This document shows, one piece after another, positions 34,236-44,550 of a stretch of 64,000 nt of DNA. Position 1 is the stretch's first letter, and each line of letters starts with the position of its first letter. The notes beneath the pieces were generated by a model, which ran no database searches, was not told where the DNA came from, and saw only the letters and a list, made by a program, of their open reading frames with translations. The translations under genes and the position numbers were made by a program. Location: positions 1 to 64,000 of the forward strand of contig JACEFZ010027049.1 in assembly GCA_014155875.1 (NCBI GenBank), read 5' to 3'. Origin of the DNA: Cepaea nemoralis. Taxonomy: Eukaryota; Mollusca; Gastropoda; Stylommatophora; Helicidae.

Positions 34236-35025
34236 CATCTACCCATACATCACACCACCCACACACACACCCCCACCTACCCACACACACGCACACCAAG
34301 AGACACATACATACCCCACCAACCGACCCATCCCCCTTCCGCACATCCCCCACCCACACACTCTCCCCTCACCTGTTCCGCCATCCAAAACACACTCGCC
34401 ACCCACAAACATTCCCCCACCAACCCACACATCCCACGCCCACCCACATACACATCCTAACCCACACATCCTCTCCCCATCCACACCTCAAACCACCCAT
34501 CCCCCAGCCACATCTCCATTGACCACATAATCACCACCCACGCACACAATCCCCCACCAACCCACACATCGCACATCCACTCAGACATCCCCAAACCATA
34601 CACACACATCCCCACCAACTGATCTCTCCCTACCCCCCCCCCCCCCCACACACACACACACACATCTCCCTAACCACCCATACATCCCCAATCCACACAC
34701 ACACCCCCCACCACCCACACATACATCCTCCACCCACCCATACATGCCTTAACCCAATCCCCCACTACACAATCCCCCACCCGCACATCACATACATCCC
34801 CTACCATGCAGTATTCCCAACCCACGCACCACAAACACACATATCCCTCACCAACACATCCCACACCCACATACCACCACACATCCCCACCTACACACCA
34901 CACACATATCCCCCACCCACCTACCGCACAATATTCCCACCCACACCCACGCAGATACCCTTACTCATCCACCCCACATACCCCCACCCACACACCACAA
35001 AAATCCCCCATCCACACTCCTAGAG
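34236..35025. repeat. C/A-rich low-complexity tract, nearly without G
   Basis: Almost 800 bp of CACCCAC, ACACACCCCCACC and CATCCCC steps with interspersed T; G is very rare on this strand. No fixed period. Confidence 0.93.
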
Positions 35026-35074
35026 GGTTTAACAGGTAAGTGGATAGACTTCTTTGCACTAAGTTTTATTCCAT

Positions 35075-35077
<3 letters not shown>

Positions 35078-35118
<41 letters not shown>

Positions 35119-35325
35119 GTGCCATGCCGGTAAGCGTGGACGGTCATGTTTTGCCATCCTACACGATCACCAGAGTCGTGGATCAGCTCAGGGTTCTTGT
35201 CTTGACCATACCACGTGGCCAAGCCATCCAGGTATTTACTTCTCTGCCCTCCCCTTGTTCTCTTAACCTCGATCTTGCCAGTTATCACCAAGTTCTCTAA
35301 TTTATTTCTTCTCATAACGTGACCA
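35078..35325 (-). mobile_element. L-B LINE C-terminal fragment with (ATG)n tail
   Basis: Minus-strand frame of 66 codons: MRRNKLENLVITGKIEVKRT, GQRSKYLDGLATWYGQDKNP, ending TVHAYRHGT; then ATGATG repeats (complement of 35078-35118). Confidence 0.85.
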
Positions 35326-35327
35326 AT

Positions 35328-35527
35328 TTATCCCATATAGCTCGGCTCTTTCTGCAAAGCGGCCTGCCGAAAGCGCCGTGCAAAACACGAATAACGTAAC
35401 TCCAGCGACGACCTCCGGGAGTCTCCGAGAAAACCGCACTCGTGAACCGAATGACGTGGCTGGAAATCGAACCCACAACATTCGGAACGGGAGGCAGGTG
35501 ACTAACCACTTGGCCACGGAGACTCCT
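35328..35527 (-). mobile_element. SINE B copy
   Basis: Head CCGTGGCCAAGTGGTTAGTC, then GTGGGTTCGATTTCCAGCC (B box), TCTCGGAGACTCCCGGAGGTC and the end near CTATATGGGATAAA. Confidence 0.83.
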
Positions 35528-35659
35528 AGCTTAGAGCTGTGGAGGGGATGTCTGCAACACAGCTCTCACAGAGATCGTACTTGGGTAGCGGCTCGAGAGA
35601 CAAGGCTCTGAAAGATGTATGCTGCTTTTTCAGAGCCCAAACGACCTGAGCACCAAAAT

Positions 35660-35995
35660 ATCGGATTTAGAAAAAAAAAACATTGGATTTGCGAGCTAAA
35701 ACATTGGACTTGAGATCTAAAACATCGGACTTGAGATCTAAAACATCGGCTTTAGTAGCTAAAACATTGGATTTTGGAGCTAAAACATCGGACTTGAGAT
35801 CTAAAATCTCGAAATTAAGAGCTGAAACATCGGACTTATCTAAATATCGAAATTAAGAGCTGAAACATCGGACTTGATATCTAAAAACTCGAAATTAAGA
35901 GCTAAAAAAATCGAACTTCGAGGTGAAACATCGAAATTAAGAACTGCAACATCAGACTTAGAAGCTGAAACATCGGACTTAAAAACTAACATACA
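35660..35995 (+). repeat. 19-21-bp minisatellite (AAAACATCGGACTTGAGATCT type)
   Basis: About 16 units such as AAAACATCGGACTTGAGATC and GAAACATCGGACTTAGAAGC, diverging toward the right. Confidence 0.9.
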
Positions 35996-36199
35996 CACTT
36001 CTCAAGACGATTAACAACTAACTCATCACCCAGTCATCATCATCACGAAGCAGGTCCACTGCAGAACGTCGCTCTCATACCGACTCACATAAAAACCTCT
36101 CGACCTCTGGCCAGTTCCCCTCCCTCGTGCACCTTTATGCACTCATGCTCCATTGTTCTGTGTACATCTTCGTGCTTACCAAACCCCGCCTCTTCTTCC

Positions 36200-36345
36200 A
36201 TCAACTACTCCTTCCATCATTGTTCTCCACAAGTCTCTGTAACGTTTAAGACGGCCCAGCTATTTCAGTGTAACCAACCACCTTCCTTGCAGGGAGGTAT
36301 CTACCAATGGGATCCCACAGACTTCAATGGTTCTGGTATATAGAG
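36200..36345 (+). repeat. Repeat copy with a pseudo-exon like the start of exon 8
   Basis: CCTTCCTTGCAG|GGAGGTATCTACCAA: a good acceptor followed by codons for GGIYQWDPTDFNGSG, then GTATAT donor-like and TAG. Related sequence recurs at 37420-37500 (CCAACATCCTTGCATGGAGG) and 37540-37610, so this is part of a repeat in intron 7. Confidence 0.5.
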
Positions 36346-36356
36346 AGAATATGTCA

Positions 36357-36565
36357 TACCTGCTCCGTGGCGAAGGGGTTACCGACGCAATTCGTAATCC
36401 CGATACCGCGTTCGAAACACAGCTGCCGGCGATTTGGTAGCAGACCGTTCGCGTTGGTATTTCATACATATGTGTGAGTACTCGTTGTTCAGAAAGCAAT
36501 GGCAAACTACTGAAAGTAAATTTTCCAAGTAATCACAACAAATGCTGGGGTTGACTGCGTTCCTG
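36357..36565 (+). mobile_element. SINE A copy
   Basis: CTCCGTGGCGAAGGGGTTAC, CGCGTTCGAAACACAGCTGC, AATGGCAAACTACTGAAAG; 3' end reads GTTGACTGCGTTCCTG. Confidence 0.87.
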
Positions 36566-37059
36566 TCTCCTCTACCAGGAATCAGGTCTTCCATCATTGT
36601 TCTTCACCTTCACATCGGAACATTAAAAGTGTGATAGACATTACAATAACCATGCCACTGTCTTGTCACCTGTCAATATTGTTGTTAATGATGCCAAGAG
36701 TGTTTAGCAATGAAATCGCGGTGCAGAAGAATACGGTGGCGTCATAAGGACAGTTTAAAGACGGATGTCCCATTTTTCACATGCACCATAGAGGAGAAGC
36801 GTCTGTTATCCGTTGTTTTGATCAGTGAAGGAGTGAAACCGACAGAAATTCATTGGCGAATGAAGGTCCAGTATAGTGGTGCGTGCCTGTTAGTCCAGCA
36901 AATGTATGAGTGGAGTAAGGGTTTCTAAACGGCGTGACTTCTATGACAGACTGTTCACGACCGGATCGGGCACACCGAGTAAGTAAGTGGCATCTTGCCC
37001 TCTTTGCAGATGAAAGTATGTGAACTGGAACTGGAGCTAGAATTCCAAAGTACAAAGCC

Positions 37060-37210
37060 TGGGCATTAAATCAGAGAACATGTATTGTCCATGCAAAATT
37101 ATCTTTCTCTCGGCCTTGCCTTGTTATCTCCAGAGGAAAGGATAACCAGTACGTCTGGAACAAGGTAGGCTGCAGATGCTGCCGGCTCAGCATCAAACCT
37201 CCAAGAGCAG
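37060..37210 (+). mobile_element. Repeat F fragment
   Basis: TATTGTCCATGCAAAATTAT, TCTCCAGAGGAAAGGATAAC and GCTGCAGATGCTGCCGG match the F core. Confidence 0.65.
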
Positions 37211-37419
37211 GAGGTGGGTAGCGGCCAGGTCCTCACATCCGAGGTATTTGACTTGCCCAGTAGCGACCAAGATAATCAGAGCACTTTACCCTCGCTGGAA
37301 GACTTGCACTGAACGCAGTGTTGACTACTTCGAAAAAATGATTCATTTGTACTTTAATTTTTGTTAGAGTTTAATTACACACATACACACACATATTTAA
37401 GCGTTCCATTTGAAACCCC

Positions 37420-37700
37420 CTTGCATTTCACTGTAACCAACCAACATCCTTGCATGGAGGCAGAGACCTATAGAACACCAACGATTTAAACGAGTCTTAT
37501 ATTTAACTAGAATATGCTAAAGCCCTAAACATCTTCTACCAGGAATAAGATCTTCCATCTTTGTTCTCCTAAAGACCCTGTAATTGTTAAGATGGCCAGA
37601 GTATTTCAGTTAAATCATCATCATTAAGTCCCATGCCAGCTGGCGGAGGTAGATTTCGTTATTTAGTTTTATTGATCAACTCTGCATGATGATTGTGAGG
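37420..37700. repeat. Second copy of the 36200 repeat and a short L-B remnant
   Basis: 37420-37610 repeats parts of 36200-36345 in rearranged order. 37615-37700 (minus) is the end of an L-B LINE (CATCATTAAGTCCCATGCCA is the complement of its C-terminus). Confidence 0.5.
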
Positions 37701-37979
37701 TGTTAAGATAATAAATGAGAATAAGAACGTTTTACTAGGGATATTCCGGTTGGAATTGGGTCTCATTCCCAAATACGCCCTCTACGAGGAAATAATATAC
37801 TGCCTCAAGAACCCCCAAGCGTTGATCAAGGCAAGAAAAGGGTGCAAGTTCAACACTAATATAGAAGAAAGGTTTCCCATAGAAGGCTGGGAGATCCAGG
37901 AAGTCTACCACAGACACCCGAGTAACTAGTCACTTTACCAAGAAGGTGTGTCTATGTATAAGTCTCCCTCCCCACATTT

Positions 37980-37991
37980 AATCTCCCCCCC

Positions 37992-38062
<71 letters not shown>
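37980..38062. repeat. CA and (TA)n microsatellite
   Basis: CACACACA followed by about 29 TA units. Confidence 0.95.
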
Positions 38063-38067
<5 letters not shown>

Positions 38068-38069
38068 AT

Positions 38070-38640
38070 GACAGGTATTAACTGCCATGCACAACCACAG
38101 TATTATATAACAGATGTGAACAACAACTGCCATATGCAACAACTGTATTACATAACAGATGGAAACAACCACTGTTAGACAAAATCAGCAACCATCGATT
38201 GACTATACACATCCACTTTGGAACAATACGTTCACTATGAATTAACTTCAAGGCTTGGTTAAACAACAAACAGACGACTGTATTGTGTAAACATGTGGGT
38301 CCCGGAAAAACCCTGCTGGTTGAACCATGGAGACATCTTCATGAACAGCAATGATCATATTAAAGGTAACTACACAGGTTTTGCAACCAAAACAGTCCTC
38401 CCCTAAAATCCCCAAAAAGGATCACAACAAACAACAGGTGTCACACACACAAACTAAAAACAACCCACTGTATTGTGAAGGCATCTAGGTCCTGGAAAAA
38501 CCCTGCTGGTTGAACCATGCTGACATCTACATGAACAGCAATGATCATATTTAAGGAATCTCACAGGTTTTGCAACCAAAACAGTCCTCCCCAAAATCCC
38601 CAAAAAGGTTCACAACAACCAACAGGTATCACACACAAAA
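38070..38640 (+). repeat. Tandem duplications of about 55 and 190 bp
   Basis: A 55-bp doublet (TATTATATAACAGATGTGAA / TATTACATAACAGATGGAAA) is followed by a 190-bp doublet: CCCTGCTGGTTGAACCATG at 38311 and 38501, with GTTTTGCAACCAAAACAGTC in both. Confidence 0.88.
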
Positions 38641-41030
38641 CAAAGCAAGTGAAAAACCAATCGTACAAGACAAATATAAAGAAAATCTAATCTGTCTCTG
38701 AAAATTCCTAGGTGACCATTCATGACTCCTTCTTCCCTATTACCCATCAAAAAGGTCTGGCCATTATCCCACTCGCTATAATCCAGAAAACAGCTGATAT
38801 ATACATTCCCTCGTATCCAAGGAATTTGGAATTTTACACACACTAATGGGTAATCCAACCGAATCAGATATCCAAGGCTAAAATCATGAAGGGATAATCC
38901 ATCATAATATCCACCAAGAATGTACTGTAATCCACCAAGTCACAGCTGCTAAGTAGCTGGGTTAGAGGCATTCCGGCGTGGTGTAACAGGTCGAAGTATA
39001 ATTCTCCAGCTGTCTGTATTAATAAATCCAAGATTAGGCACAGAGTTCTTCAGTCTCTCATTAATGAGGAAGGATATCACACAGTCTTCCCAGTGTTTCA
39101 TAAAAATAGTTAACCTGAAATTGGGCCTAAAATGTCTAGCCCCTTGTTCTGGATAAAGATGTAGGCTATATTTTCCGTCAGCTAAACATACGACTAGCAA
39201 TGACCTTGAGTATAGTGCTTGATTGCCCATGGCTGGGATATGCTGGATGATGAGATTCAAAGAAGCTGGGAGTTCGCAAAAATAGTCGGTGAATCCATAC
39301 TGTTAATTTGCTTTTGAACCCCAGACTATCAATGAGCCTCTTGTATATGCCAGTTGAACTTGAAAATCCGGAATTGGTTAGTAAATAGGGTATCGCTCTG
39401 AATCAAAAATGGGCCAGGCAGATCCCATGGCTCTCGAATACAATGTATAGTTGAGCAATGTCCGGAGGTTCCCAGATGTAGGAATCCACTTCAACATAGG
39501 CAAAGTCCAATAGGTACCCAGGCACTGACATACAGGTTCAGTGTGCGCGGCAGTCATTATTAGCACTTAAAACTCTAGCAGATCCATATTATGGTGGGCT
39601 GTTATCCCAGTTTCCCACTTCTAATTACACGCATGCTGACTATAAATCCAGGGTAAATACTCCACCTGCATTTCACAGCGCCTAAATAGTGAAGAAACAA
39701 CCAGGGTCGATATACATTAGTAATAAAACCCATAATTTGGTAACAATGTATCCTAATAAAATAAAGGAAACAGAAAAAGGAAGGTGTTTCCTTGTTTCCT
39801 AGCACTTGTCGCCTACTGTAGCGTTTTGCCTCACTCCAAAAGTGAGTGAGGTATCTACTCCAGCAGCAACAACTATGAACATAAAATATAAAATACTCAT
39901 AAAAGAGAAAGCCTGAGAATCTTTTCCCATACACCGTAGGAATCATCTAGTGGGCAGTTACCCCACATCTCAAAACCAGAATATAAGAACAGATGATTAA
40001 TGAACACTGTTCTCCATCCCACCAAATTCAACCATCATAAGAAGTGCATTGACTTTAAGAACACTCATGTACATTGACCTTCAAGAACACTCATGTACTA
40101 AGTCAAGCAGTAAGAATGTTGTTGGTAAGTTCCCAGACTTAAATTATTAGCCTAGACACCTACAACAGGGGTATAATGCAGACGGAGAAGGCACATCCTG
40201 CTAAACCCTTGGTTATTTGGTGCAGGTTTTCTTTCCTCTCTTCTGAGATTATAACTAAGTGACATTTCCCTTGTTCCAATAACAGCATGTATGAAAAAGA
40301 CCACAAGACAACTACACCCCTGTGTATTTACAACAATGTAAATAAAAGATTAACTCCCAAGTGCACTAAAAGCGAGACCATTTCTCTCTGCATAACAGAC
40401 TATTTAAGTTGTACACAGATAGTAACATTTTTCCAATATAAGAAAAAAATACAAAAGATGCACTCAAAGAGACAACACTTTATAACACAGAGACCAGTTT
40501 AAGAGGATATGCACTGGAGAATAAAATATATTCACAACGCATATCAAAAGGATTACACATAGTAACATTGAGATTGCAAGCTTTCAGATAACCGGCAGGA
40601 CAAAAATGGCGAGGTGACAGATTGCGCAACTCAAGCCCCCTTTTCAATGAAAAGTTATTCTCATCTTTTCACACACACACAACTGCAATCAGGAGACTAG
40701 TTGCATCAAAGCCTCTATCCTAATACATAAAATAAGACATCTGATTCTTATAATCTTACCCAAAGGCGCAGAGATCAAGTGGGCGATTAATTATCCCCAC
40801 TAACAATTATTGACTCGCTAATTTGGAGATCAACAAGGCGAGTGCCGGGATTCGCCTAGTTTAGCCAAGGCACAAATTTTGCCAGTCGACTCAGCCAATC
40901 AAAAGGCTGGAATAGAAGTACAGTTAGTTTCATTTTCCCGTGGAAAAAAATGTTAATCGCCAGACCGTCTCTTGGTATCTGGGTAAAATTTTTGGCACAA
41001 TTCCAGGGAAGCCTGCTGGATGACACAACA
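38641..41030. other. Intronic stretch, unclassified
   Basis: About 2.4 kb of intron 7. Several minus-strand frames of 60-115 codons exist, but none shows a domain, and there is no repeat copy elsewhere in the window. Confidence 0.4.
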
Positions 41031-41059
41031 GTACGTCACAATGATATTCGTCTCAATCA

Positions 41060-41362
41060 ATCCAGCATAATTACTGTTGGTCTGTCTCTGCCTCTCTTTT
41101 TCTCGATCTTTCCAGTTGGCACCAAATTTCTTCTTACCACATGACCAAAGAAGGTGTATACCTATTTCTTATTTTTATATGTAATGTGTAATGTTTTAGT
41201 TGAAATAACCTCTTTCAGGCAATCATTATTAGTTACTTTGGCAGTCCAAGTAATTCGCAACATTCGTCTTAGGAACCACATCTCTGTTGCTTCCAAGTTC
41301 TCCCTAGTTCGTTCATTTGCATTCCACAATTCACTGCCATACAGCAAAACAGGTTCATGTCA
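41060..41362 (-). mobile_element. L-B LINE C-terminal fragment
   Basis: Minus strand reads LLYGSELWNANERTRENLEA, EMWFLRRMLRITWTAKVTNN, then frameshift to FFGHVVRRN and KIEKKRGRDRPTVI. Lies immediately before the exon 8 acceptor. Confidence 0.82.
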
Positions 41363-41387
41363 GTTTAAGCAAAGAAACTATTTCCAG

Positions 41388-41588
41388 GGCGGCATCTACC
41401 TGCTGGAGATCATCGACTGGTACGCCGCCACCTTCTCCTTGATGTTCATCTCTGTGATTGAATGTCTGGTCATCTGCTGGGTATATGGTGTCCAGAGATT
41501 TGCCAAGGACATTGAGTTGATGCTCGGGAGGTCACCGTCTCTCGTCTGGGTGATCATGTGGAAGTATGTCACTCCGATTATTGTCATG
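41388..41588 (+). CDS. SLC6 transporter exon 8: TM10 and TM11
   Basis: Sixty-seven codons, phase 0 at both ends. Acceptor CTATTTCCAG, donor GTAAGT (consensus). It begins GGIYLLEIIDWYAATFSLMF, continues VIECLVICWVYGVQRF (TM10, with the family motif W-x-YG-x-x-RF), then KDIELMLGRSPSLVWVIMWK and YVTPIIVM entering TM11. A minus-strand L-B LINE fragment ends about 25 bp upstream of the acceptor, so nearly all the proximal intron is transposon. Confidence 0.94.
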
Positions 41589-41794
41589 GTAAGTGGCGTG
41601 ATGTTGAGTTGTTGTTTTTTTTTTTAGTTGTTGAGTTGATTGAGTGTTATTGTTGTTGCTGTTGTTGCTGTCATCTGTATAAGAAGGAACCACATTATTA
41701 GAATACACAACACGAATACAGAGAGAACAATACCAATAAGAGAAACATTCGAGAATTACGAGGATAAGTTAATATGTAAGTCGTTATTAACTAT

Positions 41795-42080
41795 GATAAC
41801 AAATTGAAAAAAAGTTTATTTGTATACTTACATTGTCCCTTTATTTCTCAACACAATTTCCACCAACACTGATGCACTTATTCCATAGTTTTATCAGTCC
41901 TCCCAAAGCGACTGCATGAATCTGCGTGCCCTGTTTTCATTTACCTACCATCCCGCAGAACTGTAACTTACTTATTGACTCGCCCTCGTAACTTTTTCTA
42001 CCCAACTATGCACCGCTTTACTGGAAATCGCTAGGGGCTAAGTCCACTGAATAACCACCTTGGCGTGAGAAATTTCGCGA
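41795..42080 (-). mobile_element. Mariner transposon 3' fragment
   Basis: Minus strand reads GGYSVDLAPSDFQ (family motif YSPDLAPSDF-H) and, further on, LGGLIKLWNKCISVGGNCVEK, stop: the C-terminus of a mariner transposase. The segment in between is shortened. Confidence 0.8.
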
Positions 42081-42084
42081 ATGG

Positions 42085-42240
42085 CGCCGAAGTTGAATAT
42101 GAAGTGAAAACACAGCACGCAGTTCTAAGTAGCCGGTTTGGGAAAACTGATAAAACGATGGGATAAGTGCATCAATATTGGTGGAAATTATGTTCAGAAA
42201 TAAATGGACAATGCATGTATAAAAATAAACTGGTTTCAAG
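42085..42240 (+). mobile_element. Mariner transposon 3' fragment, opposite orientation
   Basis: Reads FGKLIKRWDKCINIGGNYVQ then K and stop, followed by AAATGGACAATGCATGTATA, matching the inverted copy to its left. Confidence 0.82.
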
Positions 42241-42387
42241 TTGTTGTCATATTTCGTTATTTTTCTACAGCCATTTGTGACGTACTTATTAACTTACCCC
42301 GTATTAGAAATGAAACGATTAGATCAGCAAAGTATTGGTTAACAAAGAGTCTTCTCCTTCTTCTATTTCTTCCTTTTCCTCAGCCTT

Positions 42388-42770
42388 CTTCTTCTTCTTC
42401 TTCTTCTTCTTCTTCTTCTTCTTCTTCTTCTTCTTCTTCTTCTTCTTCTTCTTCTTCTTCTTCTTCTTCTTCTTCTTCTTCTTCTTCTTCTTCTTCTTCT
42501 TCTTCTTCTTCTTCTTCTTCTTCTTCGTCTTCTTCTTCTTCTTCTTCTTCTTCTTCTTCTTCTTCTTCTTCTTCTTCTTCTTCTTCTTCTTCTTCTTCTT
42601 CTTCGTCTTCTTCTTCTTCTTCTTCTTCTTCTTCTTCTTCTTCTTCTTCTTCTTCTTCTTCTTCTTCTTCTTCTTCTCTTCCTCCTCCTCTTCCTCTTCT
42701 TCTTCTTTTTCTTCTTCTTCTTCTTCTCTTCCTCCTCTTCTTCCTCTTCTTCTTCTTTTTCTTCTTCATG
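42388..42770. repeat. (CTT)n trinucleotide array
   Basis: About 380 bp of TTC/CTT with two GTC interruptions (42526, 42604) and a CCT-rich right end. Pure pyrimidine on this strand. Confidence 0.98.
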
Positions 42771-43124
42771 CCTTAAGATTTACTGGACACATGGTGCCAG
42801 ACCCACTTCTTCATTGACTAACGGGTACTCGAGAGGTGATGTTGTCAGTACCATGCTAACTGCCTTTACTTTTCAAGATTTGATTCTGGTACCCATGTTG
42901 AGGTGGGTCAGTTTGGCAGCTATGGAGATTTGTCAAATGTATCTACCTCAAAATAGATACGAAGCCAGAACACTGGACATACCAGGCAAGCCTCTTTCAC
43001 AGGCTACTCTGCCATGGCAGCGTGTATACTAAGGACCTGGCACTACATATGGCTCTTCCCAACGTGGCAGTGATGTCCAACAGCGGATATAGGAACATAT
43101 ATTTCATCGAAGCTCAAGTGGGTA

Positions 43125-43490
43125 GTTAGTCAGTTAGTCGCAGTTCCAACTTCACAGCAACGGGTTGTCCCCATTATGCTCCGTTCCTGTGCCAGTGAAT
43201 ATCACACAAAACGCTCCCCACTGCCCAATGTGAAAAGTGGAAAAGACAGGAGTCTCGACAAACAACAGCCCGCGCAGATACACTGTGCATAATGCCGCCG
43301 CCAGAATGTCAACACAATAGTCCCCCACGAAACCCAGAGTTCATCTCTGATGGAATCAGCAGTCATTTTCCCATTTGTATGTTTCCTAGATGTTCACCCA
43401 CACAGTCCACGAAATACAGTTCATCGTTGATGGTAGTGGCAGTCAACCAGAAGCCCAGCAGCCACGCATTTCTGCATTAGGCAAAAACCG
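43125..43490 (-). mobile_element. SINE-like repeat G, minus orientation
   Basis: GTGCCAGTGAATATCACACA, TGTGAAAAGTGGAAAAGAC, GGAGTCTCGACAAACAACAG and CATAATGCCGCCGCCAGAAT correspond, inverted, to 53205-53510. The AGTTAGTCAGTTAGT at its left edge is the tail. Confidence 0.75.
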
Positions 43491-43689
43491 GTCAACTCTG
43501 GGACATAGCCACCTGCCATCGCTCTGAACATGCAGTCACGTTCCAAAAAACCTCGGGCAGATTCAAAAGCATTTCACACGAAACTCACAGCTCACAGTGT
43601 CGCACCACGCACTCACTCAGTAGCAGGGCGACGGAACCATCAAGCCACTGGTAGGCTACAGTGTTGCTATTCTTTGCTTCCCTTATGTA

Positions 43690-43925
43690 GTTAGTGCATT
43701 GCTATAACCCGGCAGCTTCGACAGCTTGTCTTGTTCCAGGTGTATTGGTGTTACTTTTCCCTGGAGTAAACAGTGCGGGCTGGAAGAGGGATCATGCTGC
43801 ATGGGCCATACATGGTCTCTACAATTCAGCTCACGCTTTTGCACTATGGAGAGATTATTATGTCCATTTTTTAAAGCATAATGTAACAAACTCTCGTCTG
43901 TCAAGACAGCAAGGTGCCTGTAATA
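43690..43925 (-). mobile_element. Repeat F copy
   Basis: Minus strand: CAGGCACCTTGCTGTCTTGA, then an open stretch LTDESLLHYALKNGHNNLS, PMQHDPSSSPHCLLQGK, IHLEQDKLSKLPGYSNAL. This is the best preserved coding-looking part of repeat F. Confidence 0.8.
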
Positions 43926-44181
43926 GAGGGACAAACATAACGTTAACACTTATTGACCGCGAAAAGTCCTTCGACAAAACCGGGAAGGCTAACCCGACCA
44001 ACAAACGCCTGCAGAAGTCGGGTGTGTCGACCGCAAAGAACAAGTATCGCATCTCTGCTGTCAACTGACACATCGTGATTACGTCTAAACAAACAAACAA
44101 AAATATCGGAAGAACGGCGAAGAAGAAGAAACCCAATTATCCTCGAGCCGTGTTAAATGTTCCTTGAAATTATTTCCTCAG

Positions 44182-44352
44182 TACATATCGTCATTTAGTT
44201 TGGGCACTCTTGAACCTGCCAACATTAAGTCCCACACGTCTCCCAGATGGGTTATATTCTTTGGCTGGAGCTTGGCAGCTGCCTCGCTAGTTCCGCTTCC
44301 TGTGGTGGCTTACATTGGCATACTAAGGGAGAAGACTGGTACTATAATACAG
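44182..44352 (+). CDS. SLC6 transporter exon 9: TM12 region
   Basis: Fifty-seven codons, phase 0 at both ends. Acceptor TTATTTCCTCAG, donor GTATTC. It reads YISSFSLGTLEPANIKSH, then SPRWVIFFGWSLAAASLVPL and PVVAYIGILREKTGTIIQ. The W-x-x-x-x-GW and the second hydrophobic segment match TM12 and its lead-in. From about 44300 the 3' end of the exon and the donor are repeated downstream in a degenerate array of about 100-bp units. Confidence 0.92.
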
Positions 44353-44550
44353 GTATTCCATTTTCAATTATTACCTCCTCAGTTTCGATTCGCATAAAAT
44401 GGTATAAAAATTGTGCTATAATACAGGTATTCTGTTTTAAATATTACCTCCCCGATTTCAGTAATTGCCACTTCCTGTGGTGGCTTGGATTGGCATAAAG
44501 AAGGAGGGAACGAGTACAATAATACATGTATTACATTTCTTTTTATTACC
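44300..44550 (+). repeat. Exon 9 donor minisatellite, left part (3 units)
   Basis: Exon 9 end CTTCCTGTGGTGGCTTACAT and donor ATAATACAG|GTATTC (44352/44353) recur as ATAATACAG|GTATTC at 44426/44427 and AATACAT|GTATTA at 44526/44527, the latter preceded by CTTCCTGTGGTGGCTTGGAT. Confidence 0.9.

Noticed and set aside
34182..35039. His/Pro/Thr-rich or Gly/Cys-rich frames
   Set aside because: C/A low-complexity sequence on either strand.
42204..42817. Long poly-Ser, poly-Phe and poly-Glu frames
   Set aside because: Product of the (CTT)n array; no start context, splice sites or non-repeat coding sequence.
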